From positions 1,116,001-1,180,000 of the forward strand of contig VWND01000067.1 in NCBI GenBank assembly GCA_009599575.1: 64,000 bases of DNA, in the 5' to 3' direction. The DNA comes from Blumeriella jaapii. Lineage: Eukaryota > Ascomycota > Leotiomycetes > Helotiales > Drepanopezizaceae. Below the pieces are notes generated by a model. It was not told the origin of the DNA. It was given only the letters and a program-made list of their open reading frames with translations, and ran no database searches. The position numbers and the translations under genes are program-made. This document shows positions 47,384 to 58,376 of the stretch, one piece after another (the stretch's first letter is position 1; each line of letters starts with the position of its first letter).

Positions 47384-49330
47384 TACGTTTGCCTACGCTA
47401 TAATAAACGTATCGGACTTATGTCGATCGCGGTTACGACCGCGGTTGCGTATATATTATTTGCATTTTAATATCGAAATTCGAAAACGCATACGTTTATT
47501 TCGTCGTCGATATCGAATTGCTGCGAAAATTCGATTATTATAAATAGGACTAGCCGCAGTTCGTCGCGAAAAACGAAGCTTAATCGGCTTAAAAGTTTTG
47601 TTTTCAAACGAAATGGCCTGAAAAAAAGCTTGCGAAAAAAAATTAAATTTTAAATAGCCGTTCTGCCGAAGTCCGCCGATTTTTAAAACGACGAATAAAA
47701 AAAAGCAGAAAAACTAATTACGATATTAAGGTTTTCGTAAGCTATAATTGCCGCTTTAGCGTAAAAAGCTTTACGCTTGCGAATTAACGCTGTTTTAAAA
47801 ACCGATAAAAAAAGCTTTACCGTTTAGCTTTGGGCTTGCGTATTAGCGACGGCGATAGCTATTGCGTACGTTTATTATTCGTATCTGCGAATCGCGTCGA
47901 TTTTTTTTCTAGTTTTCTTTTAAAATTTTCCGTTTAATCGTTTAAACGCTATTGAATTATTCGCATATTTCGTTACGAAAAGTTTATAATAATTAACGCA
48001 TTTGATTTTGTAAATATAATTAAAATTAATCGGCCCGTCGTAATAATCGTTTCGTTGCTCGCAATTTTAATAGCGGTAATAGCAATTGCATTTAAAAAAA
48101 ATTGCAATAGCTTTAATAATTGAAATTATAATTCGCAATAAAAGATTTTTTTTCGATAATTTTAGAAGCGTCGCTAACGTTAAAAAGCCGGAAGGCCCGA
48201 ACCGGCTTAATAAACGAAACGATTTACGTAATTTTACCGTTAGTTAAATGAATTTTGTATCGAAACGATCGGCAGTTAACAAAACGCGTTTTCGTTTAAA
48301 TAATAATTTTTTCGACGATAAACTTAAAAGTATTTAAAATCTCGCCGTTTATATACGAGCGAAATATTATAAAAACATTTAAAACAGCGTAATTATATTA
48401 CATTTCCGGCAGGCGTATATATTCGCAATTAAGCATTCGCATTACAATTTTTTTGCTTTTTTATAATATAAAAAAATCGCGGACCCTAAAATTTAATAAA
48501 TTAATAATTTTAATTTATTTTAATTAAAATTATAAATTTTTTTTAAAAATAAAACCGTTAATCTTGGCTACGAAAACTTGTTTCGCTACGAAAAATTCGA
48601 TCTTCGCGGTTTTTCGCTGAAAAGTAGCCAGAATGCGTTTGTTTTCTCGGATCAAATTAAAAACGGCGCTCGCAGTTTAATTAAATATAAATTTAATCGA
48701 AGCGCCGCCGTTTATGATAAATTTTGTTATGTTTTTAATAATATCGAAATTTACTTTCGAGTTTTTCAAAATTATAGTTATATCCGCGTAAATAATAAAA
48801 GCCGAAGCGCAATGAAAAATCGTTATTAAAAAAAAGCTTTTTAATTTATAAAACGAAAAAAACGAAATTGCTAATTTTGCGAAAACGAACGCCGATAGAA
48901 AATAAACAAATTTGTTTTTAATATCGTAAGCGAAATCTTTTTGATTTTTTTATTAATAAAAAAAACGAAATCGTCGATTAGCTTGCCGAATTCGCGAACA
49001 ACGGCGTATCGAATATAAATTGTTTGTTCGATCGCATTTAAACGGCTGTTAATAGCGTTCGATGCGGCGTGGCTTGCGAACGTTCGATTATTAAAACGCA
49101 TAAAAAAATTCGTATAATTTATTCGCTGCTGCTGCTTTTTCGGACGCTAATTAAATTAATAAAAACAATTAGCTTTTAATCGCGAATAAAATTCGCGTGG
49201 ATTAAGGTTTCGAAGCCACCGAAAAAACGGTTGGAAATGGCAGGTTTTATTTTGGCCTAAATCGCGCGTAAAAAACACGGAAGAGCTTGAAATGAAATCC
49301 GAACCAAATTTTAATATAAGAAATATATCC
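47384..49330 (-). pseudogene. LINE2 ORF1 region, decayed
   Basis: Inverse of 8480-10526. Reverse-strand frame 48871-49101 matches the LINE1 frame 8766-9002 (RFNNRTFASHAASNAINSRL here), so this was a real coding segment shared by both copies, probably in the first ORF. No nucleic-acid-binding motif is readable. Confidence 0.5.
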
Positions 49331-49395
49331 AAAAGGCGTGGTTAAATCTTTATTTCCAAAAAATGCTTTTGGAAAAATAATTGTAGATGACTGTT

Positions 49396-49685
49396 GCGTT
49401 TTTTTCGGACGGAGAAATAATATAACGATTTATGTTTTTGCCATTTCTCGTATTATTTTAGCAATTACGTATAATTGCAAGCTTTCTGGTCTTTTAATAG
49501 GTTTTTTATCCATTATGGAAACTATTTATATACATAGGGCTTTTTTTTAATAACTTTTGCTTTTTGCAATTATTGATTCTAAATGAATATTTTTGTTACA
49601 GAATCAAAGGCTCGTTTCTTATATTATATAAACACGGCGACCAGTTGACTGATCTCCCAGCCCTCCGACTATTTAGATCGTCATA
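49396..49685 (+). mobile_element. Gypsy A-5 3' LTR and adjoining tail
   Basis: Continues the A-5 fragment after LINE2. The polypurine-type GGACGGAGAAATAA precedes a 265-bp LTR at 49421-49685, which ends GATCGTCATA. Confidence 0.85.
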
Positions 49686-50383
49686 ATTAAATCGTTACAC
49701 CGCGTACGCCGCGAATTTTCAAAATATCCGATAAATTTTCCGATTTAATAAATGCGTTTGTTTTAAAAAACGCTATAATTTTCATTTGCTTCCGATACAT
49801 ACATTTGCTCGCACGCGAAAATATTACGGCAGCCTATTTGCTTTTTTGCGTCTTTAATTTTTTAATATAAAATAAAACCGTTGCAAAATTTCATAATTTT
49901 AATATTTTTTTATAAATTTCTTAGACTTTTATTCGAATTGGTTTTTAATAAATTACAGGTTTTTACCACGCGCCGCCGAAACCCAAACCTTTTTTTCGGG
50001 TTTTAACGATTTTTTAAATCGTTTTAATATTGCTGCCGAAAATCGCATATTTTTTTTAATACGAAAACTTAACTTTTGTTAATTTTGATATTTCCGACGC
50101 TTATATACGTTATTTGATAAATAATAACGCTTCTGCTTTTATAATTATCGAAGCTCGTACGATTCGTATTACGATTCGTGCTATTGCTACTGCTGCTGCG
50201 TTTGCTTTTACTATTGATTTAAACATTGCGGCTGCTGCCGTTTTAAAAGCTTTGATCGGTAGTACGGCGCGGTTTTTGTATTTAGCGATGCGAATATGAA
50301 ACGTATTTTTCGACGTTTCGAACTTAGCAATCGCTCGGATCTATTTTAATTGATAAAATTTAATACGATTTTGTACGATAATA
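49686..50383. other. Unclassified stretch between gypsy A-5 and FB4
   Basis: No match elsewhere in the window. A short forward frame at 50114-50299 is Ala/Ile-rich (AIATAAAFAFTIDLNIAAAA) and continues upstream to about 50070 without a start. It could be a gag remnant or any protein; I see no motif. TpA enrichment is similar to the surrounding elements. Confidence 0.35.
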
Positions 50384-50630
50384 CTTAAAAGCGCTTTTGA
50401 ATGGGATTACAACCGATTCAACACCGAGTTAAATCCGAGTTAACAATTGGCGTAAAATTAACTCCGAGAATAATCAGAATTAACACGCGATTAAATAAAA
50501 ATTAATTTTAGTATTTTTAAAAATTAATAAATATAATAGACTATGTAATAATTTAAAGCTCCGAAAAAAAAACAAATCTTATACGAATCTGTTAAATTTC
50601 TATTATTACCCTTTATCAACGCTTTTATTA

Positions 50631-51050
50631 ACACCACCCCGCTGCCACCACCTCGCTGCCACCATCTCGTCGCCACCACCATCACTACTACCACCACCTC
50701 GCTGCCACCATCTCGTCGCCACCACCATCACTACTACCACCACCTCGCTGCCACCACCTCGCTGCCACCATCTCGCTGCCACCACCTCGTCGCCACCACT
50801 AGCACCACCACCTCGCTGCCACCACCTCGCTGCTACTATCTCGTCGCCACTATCACCACTACTACCACCACCACCACCACCACTACCATTACTACTACTA
50901 CCCTTACTACTACCACTACCACCACCTCGCTGCCACCACCACTACCACCACCACCTCGCTGCCACCACTTCGCTGCCCACCACCTCGCTGCCACCATCTC
51001 GCTGCCATCATCTCGTCGCCACCACTTCGCTGCTACCACTTCGCTGCCAC
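50631..51050. repeat. FB4 arm one minisatellite
   Basis: GC-rich TCGCTGCCACCACC units and ACC/ACT triplets, many intact, comparable with FB6. Confidence 0.85.
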
Positions 51051-51074
51051 CATTGTAACTACCGTACGGCTTAT

Positions 51075-51440
51075 CTAGGGTCGGATCACAACCGATTATA
51101 CCCGGTTGCAAAACCGGATATACACCGATTATAATCGGTTTTAAAACCGAGTATACACCGATTGTAATCGATTTTAAAACCGATTATACACCGATTATAA
51201 TCGATTATATACCGATTATAACCGGTTTTAATTCGATTATAATCGGTGTATAATCGGTTTTAAAACCGGGTATAATCGATTGCTAATCGGTGTTAATACC
51301 GAAGTGGCGCGGTTTATTTTTACATCGATATGACGATTTAATACTAAATATAATCGTATTACCGAATATAATCGGTATTAATACCGATTATATTCGGTAT
51401 TAACACCGATTATATTCGGTGTTAACACCGAAACAAATTT
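51075..51440. repeat. FB5 palindrome array
   Basis: Palindromic ACCGATTATAATCGGT-class units with the conserved GAAGTGGCGCGGTTT island (51300-51314). Confidence 0.85.
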
Positions 51441-51545
51441 ATACAATTAAATTAAATCGATATTTAATATATACCAAACCTTTCGAATTCAAATTAAAAA
51501 TCTTATATTATATTATATTTATTTAATATTATATTTAATAATATT

Positions 51546-52875
51546 TTCGCTGCTATTATTTCGCTGCTACCATTTCGCTGCTATCACCTCGCTGCCACCA
51601 CCTCGCTGCTACCATCTCGCTGCCATCATTTCGCTGCTATTATTTCGCTGCTATCACCTCGCTGCCACTATCTCGTCGCTATTATTATTATTACTATTAC
51701 TATTATTATTATTACTACTATTATTACTATTATTACTATTATTATTACTATTATTACTATCACTACCACTATCACTATTATTACTACCACTTCGCTGCCA
51801 CCACCTCGCTGCTATTATTTTGTCGCTACTATTACTACCACCACTACTATCACTACTATCACTACTACTATTATTATTATTACTACTACTATTACTACTA
51901 CTACTATTATTCTGCTGCCATCATTTCGCTGCTATCACCTCGCTGCCACTATTTCGCTGCCACCACCTCGTCGCTATCATTATCACTACTATTACCGCTA
52001 CTACCACCACCACCATTACTATTACCATTATTATCACTATTACCACTACCACCACTATTATTACCACCACCATTATTATCACCACCATCTCCCTGTTATT
52101 ATTATAACTATTCAGCTTATTCGGCTGTTCGGCTATTCGGCTGTTCGGCTGTTCGGCTGTTCGGCTTTTCGTTATTCTTTCTAGCAAAATAATATTAGCG
52201 AAATAATAATAATAGCAGCGAAGTAATAGCAGCGAAAAAATAAATATAATAAATTTTTATTTTTTTTTGAAAATACAAATGGTAATAATAGTAATGGTGG
52301 TGGTAATAATAATAATAGTGGTGGCGGTAGTGGTAGTGGCGACGAGGTGGTGGCAGCGAGATAGTGGCAGCAGAATAATAGTAGTAATGGTAATAATGGT
52401 GATGGTAATAATAATGGTGGTAGTGGTGGTAATAGTAGTAATAGTGGTAATAGTAGTAATAATAGTAATAGTGGTGGTGGTAATAATAGTGGCGACAAAA
52501 TAGTGGCAGCGAGATGGTGGCAGCGAGATGGTGGTGGTAGTGGTAATAGTGGTGATGATGATGATAGCGACGAGGTGGTGGCAGCGAGGTGGTAGCAGCG
52601 AGATGGTGGCAGCGAAGTGGTGGCAGCAGAATAATAGTAGTAGTGGTATTAGTAGGTAGTAGTGATGATAGTAATAATAGTAGTAATAGTAATAATAATA
52701 ATAATAGTAATAATAGTAATAATAATAGCGACGAGGTGATAATAATAATAATAATAGTGATAATAGTAATAATAGTCGTAATAGTGGTAGTAGCGACAAG
52801 ATGGTGGCAGCGAGGTGGTAATAATAATAGTAATAATAGTAGTGGTAATAGTAGCGACGATAATAGCGGCGAGAT
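51546..52875. repeat. FB5 inverted minisatellite arms and spacer
   Basis: Low-coordinate arm TCGCTGCCACCA plus ACT/ATT triplets; high-coordinate arm GGTGGCAGCGA plus GGT/AAT triplets. The spacer at 52117-52170 has six TGTTCGGC-type units, followed by the FB1/FB4/FB5-specific TAAATATAATAAATTTTTAT module. Confidence 0.8.
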
Positions 52876-53117
52876 AATATTAATAAAAGCGTTGATAAAA
52901 TGTAATAACAAATTCGTATAAAATTTGTATATTTTTCGAAACTTTAAATTTTTATACAATTGATCGTACTTATTAATTTTTGAAATATTAAAATTAATTT
53001 TCAATTAATCGCGTGTTAATTTTAATTATACTCGGAGTTAATTTTACGCTAAATGTTAACTCGGATTTGACTCGGTGTTGAATCGGTTGTAATCCTATCC
53101 ACAGGCGCCCCTAAGTA

Positions 53118-54050
53118 CCCAGCTTGTTCGGCTGTTCGGCTATTCGGCTGTTCGGCTATTTAGCTTTCCGTTACATTTCTAGCTTAGCGCTAAAGCCAAA
53201 AGTTTTATAATATATACAATTCGCTCGAAAAGCTTTTTTCTTCTAGCTTTTTATTAGTATTTTCAAAAAAATACTTATTAAAGTTTATTACATTTATTTT
53301 TTCGCTGCTATTAGGTACTTCGCTGCTATTATTATTATTTCGCTAATAATATTTTGCTAGAAAAATAACGAACAGCCGAACAGCCGAACAGCCGAATAAG
53401 CTGGGTAGTTATAATAGTAGCAGCGAAATAGTAGCAGCGAGGTGGTAGCGACGAGGTAATAGCAGCGAAATAGTGGCAGCGAAATAGTGGCAGCGAAATG
53501 TTAGCAGCGAAATGGTGGCAGCGAGGTGGTGGTAGTAATAGTAGTGGTAGTAGTAGTGGTGGTGACGAAGTGGTGGCAGCGAAATGGTGGTGGAAATAAT
53601 AGTAGTGGTGGTGATAATGGTAATAGTGGTAGTAGTAGTAATAATGGTGGCGACGAGGTGATAGCAGCAAAATAGTACTAATAGTAATAATAGTAGTAAT
53701 GGTAATGGTGGCGACGAAATGATGGCAGCGAGGTGGTGGCAGCGAGGTGGTGGCAGCGAAGTGATGGTAGCGAAATAGTGGTGGTAATAATAATAATAAT
53801 AATGATAATGGTAGCGACGAAATGGTAGCAGCGAAGTGGTGGCAGCAAAGTGGTGGCAGCGAAGTGATGGCAGCCAGATGGTGGTGATAATAGTGGTGGT
53901 AGTAATGGTAGTGATAGCGACGAGATGGTAGCAGCGAAATGATGACAGCGAAATGGTGGCAGCGAAATGGTGGCAGCGAGGTGATAGTAATAATAATAAT
54001 CGTAGTGATAGTGGTGATAGCGACGAGATCATGACAGCGAAATGGTGTTA
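53118..54050. repeat. FB4 spacer and arm two
   Basis: The spacer opens with five TGTTCGGC/TATTCGGC units (53125-53160) and closes with four GCCGAACA units (53372-53398), in inverse orientation, with about 210 bp between them. From 53416 the arm is GGTGGCAGCGA units with AGT/AAT triplets. Confidence 0.8.
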
Positions 54051-54159
54051 GCGAGAATATTATTAAACATAGTATTAAATAAACGTAGTTTAATAAAAGA
54101 TTTTTAACTTTAATTCGAAAGGTTCTATATATATTCAATATCGATTTAATTCAATTGTA

Positions 54160-54445
54160 TAAATTTGTTTCGGTGTTAACACCGATTATATTCGGTAATA
54201 CCGATTATACTCGGTATTAAATCGTCACATCGATATAAAATTAAACCGCGCCACTTCGGTATTAACACCGATTAGCAACCGATTATACCCGGTTTTAAAA
54301 CCGATTATATACCGATTATAATCGGTTTATAATCGGTTTATAATCGGTTTTGAAACCGATTACAATCGGTGTATGCCCGGTTTTGAAACCGATTATAATC
54401 GGTGTATATCCGGTTTAAAAACCGGATATAATCGGTTGTGATCCG
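54160..54445. repeat. FB4 palindrome array
   Basis: Eight or so ACCGATTATAATCGG-class palindromes with the AAACCGCGCCACTTCGGT island at 54243-54260. Confidence 0.8.
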
Positions 54446-55229
54446 ACCCTAGATAAGCCGTACGGTATCGTAATAGCAATTTGACATTCGATTACGGCTA
54501 TCGTCGCTGTTTCAATTGGGATAAATCGAATTTTTCGCGAATTCGTTTGAATACTCATTCTTTTAACCTGTCGCTTTTTCGGAATACGAAACGAATAATA
54601 ATTAGAATAATAAGAAGCTTTAGAAAAGATTTTAGTAAAGCCAAAAGGATTTAAATGTTTTTTTAATTCTTTGCTTTTATGGCGCGTATTCGTTATTATT
54701 TCATTGCTTTTATTTATCGTATTTTTTAAGTATTATTTTGAAATATTTTTTACATTCGTAAAATAACTTTTGAACCTTTACGAATCTTCGCTTAATAAAT
54801 AACTTTTTTATCCTATTCAATAATATCGGCTTTTTTTACAAGTTTATATTTAATTTAATCTCGAATTTTTTGTATTATTGAAAATTTTAACATTATTTCT
54901 CGGCTCGGTGTCGTTCCGACCCCGCTAGAATTCTAGTAAAAAAAACGTAGATTATATCGTAAATACGATTTATAAAAAGAATGCTCGAATCAATTAATTT
55001 GGCCGTGCTCGTATATAATTCGCTTAGTTTAACTCTAAATACTTATTTGAAAGTTTTCGAAAAAGTCGCAGTTATCGAAGGTTTTTAAAAAGTAATAATA
55101 TTTTATCGTTAATTTAAAATTGAGTTTCTTAATATATAACGTCGTAAAGCCTTTTTTAATTCGCGATAGCCTTTAAGCTTTTTTTAATTTTTTAATTTTT
55201 TTGTAGAATCTTCTAATTCGTTTTTCCGC

Positions 55230-56560
55230 TAACGGTACTCATTTTTTTATCACGTCGCTTTCGACGTTGCTGCCAAATTCGAAATTAAAGCCGTATAATA
55301 CACGAAAAATATGTAAATTCGTAAAAGCGTATATTAATATACGTAAACTCGGCTAAAGCAAGCTCCGTACTAATTTAGTCGTTCAATCGATAATCGTAAC
55401 ACGTACGAACATAGAATTTTAAAGCTTAATTTTAAAATTTTGTTCAATTATCGGTTTACAAATAAAATGCGATATTTAAACCAAATCGTAATTGTAAATA
55501 AAATATTATTAAAAACTGGTATTTGCTGCTAAAATCTGATTTTTATTTATAATAAATTTTTAAAAAGCAGCTAAAACTCTTATAAACGTATTATATAAAT
55601 GTTTTAGCTAAGTCTAGGGCCGAAATCGTTTTTAATATAAGTATATACAGTACGTAAACATATCAAGTTGCGCGTGTGTTTCGGACAGTGACTTATTACA
55701 GCCGCTATATACCTCGAAGTTTTTAACGAATACCTTTCTACGATTTCTCACGACGATAGCATTTAAATGCAAAATAATACTTCAAATTATAAAACGCATA
55801 TTATTAAGCTATGGTTTCGTAATAAAAGTATGAAATTCAAGCTTTATTCGCCCCATTTTAACTCGATCGGAAACTTATAAAAAATATTTAAAACAAAACT
55901 AATTAAGCTTAAATCAAAGCCAATAGTTATAAAGAACAATAATTAAATATAACGATTTCTAATGAAAACTGTACAAAAAGCGTAAATGCTTCCGAAAAAT
56001 CAGTTGTTAAGTAAACTAGCGAAAAAGATGCAAAAAAAATAAACGCTGTTAAGGCTGTAAGTGGGTGGTATATTAAACACTGGTTGCAATCGAATATTTT
56101 TTCTATTTTCAGCTTTAAATTTAGCTATTTGTATTTTAAATCGATTAATTAATGGTAGAATTAGTATAAAGTTGTAAAAGTAAAAGAATTTTGTTGGGAT
56201 AACGACTATTCACTAACGCGCCACTTCATGTGTACACCCATTGTATTTCGATAGCTTCGTAAATCGGTTTATTATAACGAGTATCGAATCGTATTTCCGA
56301 TTACGTTTTTTGCTCGGAAATAGCTTTGTAATAAAATTTATCTTTTTTTTTTAATTTCGTAAAATTCGAAATAAAAGCTTATTCGCTATAAGATTGGTGC
56401 TTTTTAAACAATTTTCCGTATTTTGCATACGTATTAACGCAGCGTTTTACGTCGTTTCGTAAACCAGGCCAAAAATATTTTTTCTTAACGAAATATAACG
56501 TTCGCCGAAAGCTTTAATAACCGGCCGTCAGATCGTTATAATTAATTTTTAATAATTCGT
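55230..56560 (-). pseudogene. Gypsy C integrase, decayed and interrupted
   Basis: The zinc-binding part reads KKYFWPGLRNDVKRCVNTYA on the reverse strand at about 56440-56500, with one expected Cys position changed to Tyr. The core start reads NFITKLFPSKKRNRK and YDSILVIINRFTKLSKY near 56245-56345, the D-F-I-T...I-L-V-I-V-D-R motif with D to N changes. After the insertion the core resumes at about 55640 with LDLAKTFI and continues to AFYL-stop-TDN-stop-TK (glutamate region) and LALAEFTYINIRFYEFTYF near 55310-55370. Many TAA/TAG codons. Confidence 0.8.
55654..56235. mobile_element. TIR element (MITE-like), about 582 bp, inside gypsy C integrase
   Basis: The gypsy C integrase core stops near 56240 and resumes near 55640, so the block between is an insertion. 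Its ends are imperfect inverted repeats: GTAAACATATCAAGTTGCGCG (55654-55674, shared part GTAAACAT...AAGTTGCGCG) against the complement of 56217-56235, GTACACATGAAGTGGCGCG. No reading frame of note lies inside. The exact ends and target duplication are uncertain; TA flanks are possible. A solo LTR is less likely given the inverted ends. Confidence 0.55.
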
Positions 56561-56799
56561 TTTTGATAACATTTTTATTCGAAATATTCGCACGCTTTCC
56601 ATCACGTAATAAATTATTTTAGTTTACACGCTAATATTTTTCGGATCCGGCTCGACTGCTTTGCGAAGCCGATTAAACTTTAAGGATATTTATATCGTAA
56701 GCCACGAAATCGCTTTATATTTTTCTAATTGTTTCAAATCTTTTGGTAGCGCGAATAAACTACGTATACGGGCCGTAAATAAGTATATTGCTGCAATGA

Positions 56800-58135
56800 T
56801 ATTTTTTTCCTAGGATTTGTTTTTTATTTCGCTTAAGCAATTTTATTTGAAATCTATAGCAATTTAATTCCTAATTGCTTTTAAAAATATTTATATCGAT
56901 ATCAAAAAATGTTGTAAGCAAATTTATCGCAATTGAATTTTTTCAATTATGTTTTAATTAAACGTCAATTCTTGTAGGAAAGCCACGTTTTCGCGGTTTC
57001 TAAACACATATCTGTTAGTTTTTACGAAAAGCTTTATTAATATCAAGAATTGTTTTAAGGCTTTTCTGATTTTTTCCTTTAAAAAAATTGCGATTGCTGT
57101 TATAAATTTTGGTTTTTCGACGTTTTTGATAAATATTAGTTTTTATTGCTGGAGTATTTGTATTTAAAATAATTAGCTTATAATAAAGCGTTAATCTTTT
57201 AAATTCCATACCGATATGACAAAGCATTCTCAGCTATAATTCTTTTATACAAGTAATATTTAACTTTTATAAATCAGGACGCTATCAATACAACATGTTT
57301 ATATTTTGCGGATTTCGACGAATTATCATTTGGTTTTTTATATATAAAATTAATAATTTTAAGTCTTTTAAATAATAAATGCTTTTTTAGGCGAGATATT
57401 TATATTCGGATATCTTAAGCGCATTTTCAGTTGTAGTTGAACCTTTTCGTTTTTCTTGACTAATACGTATTTGCTATTTTAGATCTAGATTTCACGATTT
57501 TTAACATATATTTGTTTGGTTTTTTGCAAAATCGAATGTGAATTATTAGGTTTTCTTTACAAGCTGTTCTTTCATGATTGTTCTTTTATTTCTTTCAATA
57601 ATTGCAAACATTTTAAATAAACTTTGAATTTTTTCGGTTTTTTGGTTAAATCAGAATTGCTTCGATAAAGTTTAGTTTTTACGGTTTTGAACAAGAGGTT
57701 TTATTCGAAAATTGAACTTCAAAAAGTTGGCTTTTGAGATAATATGTAAATGCTTTTACGAATTTCAAATTGAGTTAAGAAAGCAATTTTCACAATTAAT
57801 ATCGTAATATAATTAATTTAAATCGTTTCAAATCACTGCGCGTTTGTTTAAAGTAAAGTTTCGGTTTCGCGGTTTCTGATATATATATAAATAATCGGTC
57901 AAACATTTGAATACAATAGAATTTATAATATTTTGAATCGTATTTGCTTTTTTTTAATAAAATGATATCACAACTAAGTGTTATACTTAATTCAATTTGT
58001 AAATACTTTGTTAAAAATATTGCAGTTTAAATCGCATTTGATATATTTATGTTTTGTTTCTGCTTTGGAAAATAGTTATTTGAATTTTTAATTGATATGT
58101 CAAATACAATATAAATAATCATTTTCAGAGCATAG
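56800..58135. repeat. Diverged tandem repeat, about 180-190 bp period (left block)
   Basis: A degenerate core related to CGCGGTTTNTAACAATATTTGTTTGGTTTT recurs by eye at about 56796, 56993, 57119, 57316, 57493, 57679, 57869 and 58033. Most spacings are 164-197 bp, with one of 126. Each is preceded by an AATTGC-like and followed by a TTCAAAAAG-like segment. Copies share only short patches, so the array is old. There are no genes; the open frame at 57015-57227 is incidental. FB6 interrupts the array. Confidence 0.45.
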
Positions 58136-58376
58136 TACTTAGGGGCGCCTGTGGATGGGATTACAACCGATTTAACACCGAGTCAAATCCGAGTTAACAC
58201 TTGGCGTAAAATTAACTCCGAGTATAATCAGAGTTAACACGCGATTAATTGAAAATTAATCTTAGTGTTATTAAAGATTAATAGGTACGATAAGTTGTAT
58301 AAAAATTCAAAGCTTCGAGAAAAATACAAATCTTATACGAATCTGTTATTACACTTTATCGACGCTTTTATTAACA

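Larger units (their letters stand above)
43223..49395 (-). mobile_element. LINE2: full-length reverse-strand Tad-like LINE with target duplication
   Basis: A 6173-bp non-LTR element. Its 3' end is at 43223, where an ATAATAATA tract of about 33 bp forms the tail (TTA units on the element strand). The flanks repeat GCGTTTTCGGACG (43210-43222) and GCGTTTTTTTCGGACG (49396-49411), differing only in T-run length, which is the target-site duplication. It is collinear with both parts of LINE1 and contains the empty FB site at 47384-47385. Both ORFs are full of stops. Confidence 0.88.
51062..53115 (-). mobile_element. FB5: foldback-like element inserted in FB4
   Basis: A 2054-bp copy in reverse orientation, starting CCGTACGGCTTATCTAGGG and ending GCGCCCCTAAG, flanked by TA (51060-51061 and 53116-53117). 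The target in FB4 reads AACTACCCAGCTT when closed up, and the same sequence occurs uninterrupted at 53400-53414 on the other side of the FB4 spacer. Right end 51062-51545; arm 51546-52095; spacer 52096-52275; arm 52276-52875; left end 52876-53115. Closest to FB1 in length and spacer. No transposase frame. Confidence 0.87.
50384..54465 (+). mobile_element. FB4: foldback-like element with FB5 nested in its centre
   Basis: Starts CTTAAAAGCGCTTTTG after TA (50382-50383), a mutated form of the usual CTTAGGGGCGCC end, and ends AAGCCGTACGG before TA (54466-54467). Without FB5 it is about 2.03 kb. Left end 50384-50630; arm one 50631-51050; FB5; spacer 53118-53415; arm two 53416-54050; right end 54051-54465. 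The spacer is longer than in other copies and holds two oppositely oriented runs of the 8-bp GCCGAACA repeat. No transposase frame. Confidence 0.85.
54468..56795 (-). mobile_element. Gypsy C: third Ty3/gypsy family, fragment of integrase region
   Basis: Reverse-strand protein remnants differ from gypsy A and B. From 56800 downward: polyprotein linker, integrase zinc-binding segment, integrase core, and a poorly readable C-terminus toward 54468. The core is split by a 582-bp insertion (55654-56235). Neither LTR is seen. FB4 adjoins on the left, and the diverged tandem repeat begins near the right edge. Confidence 0.75.

Noticed and set aside
53118..53415. FB elements as Helitrons
   Set aside because: Insertion duplicates TA, the ends are CTTAGGGG/CCGTACGG, and there is no TC start or CTRR end; Helitrons do not duplicate the target.
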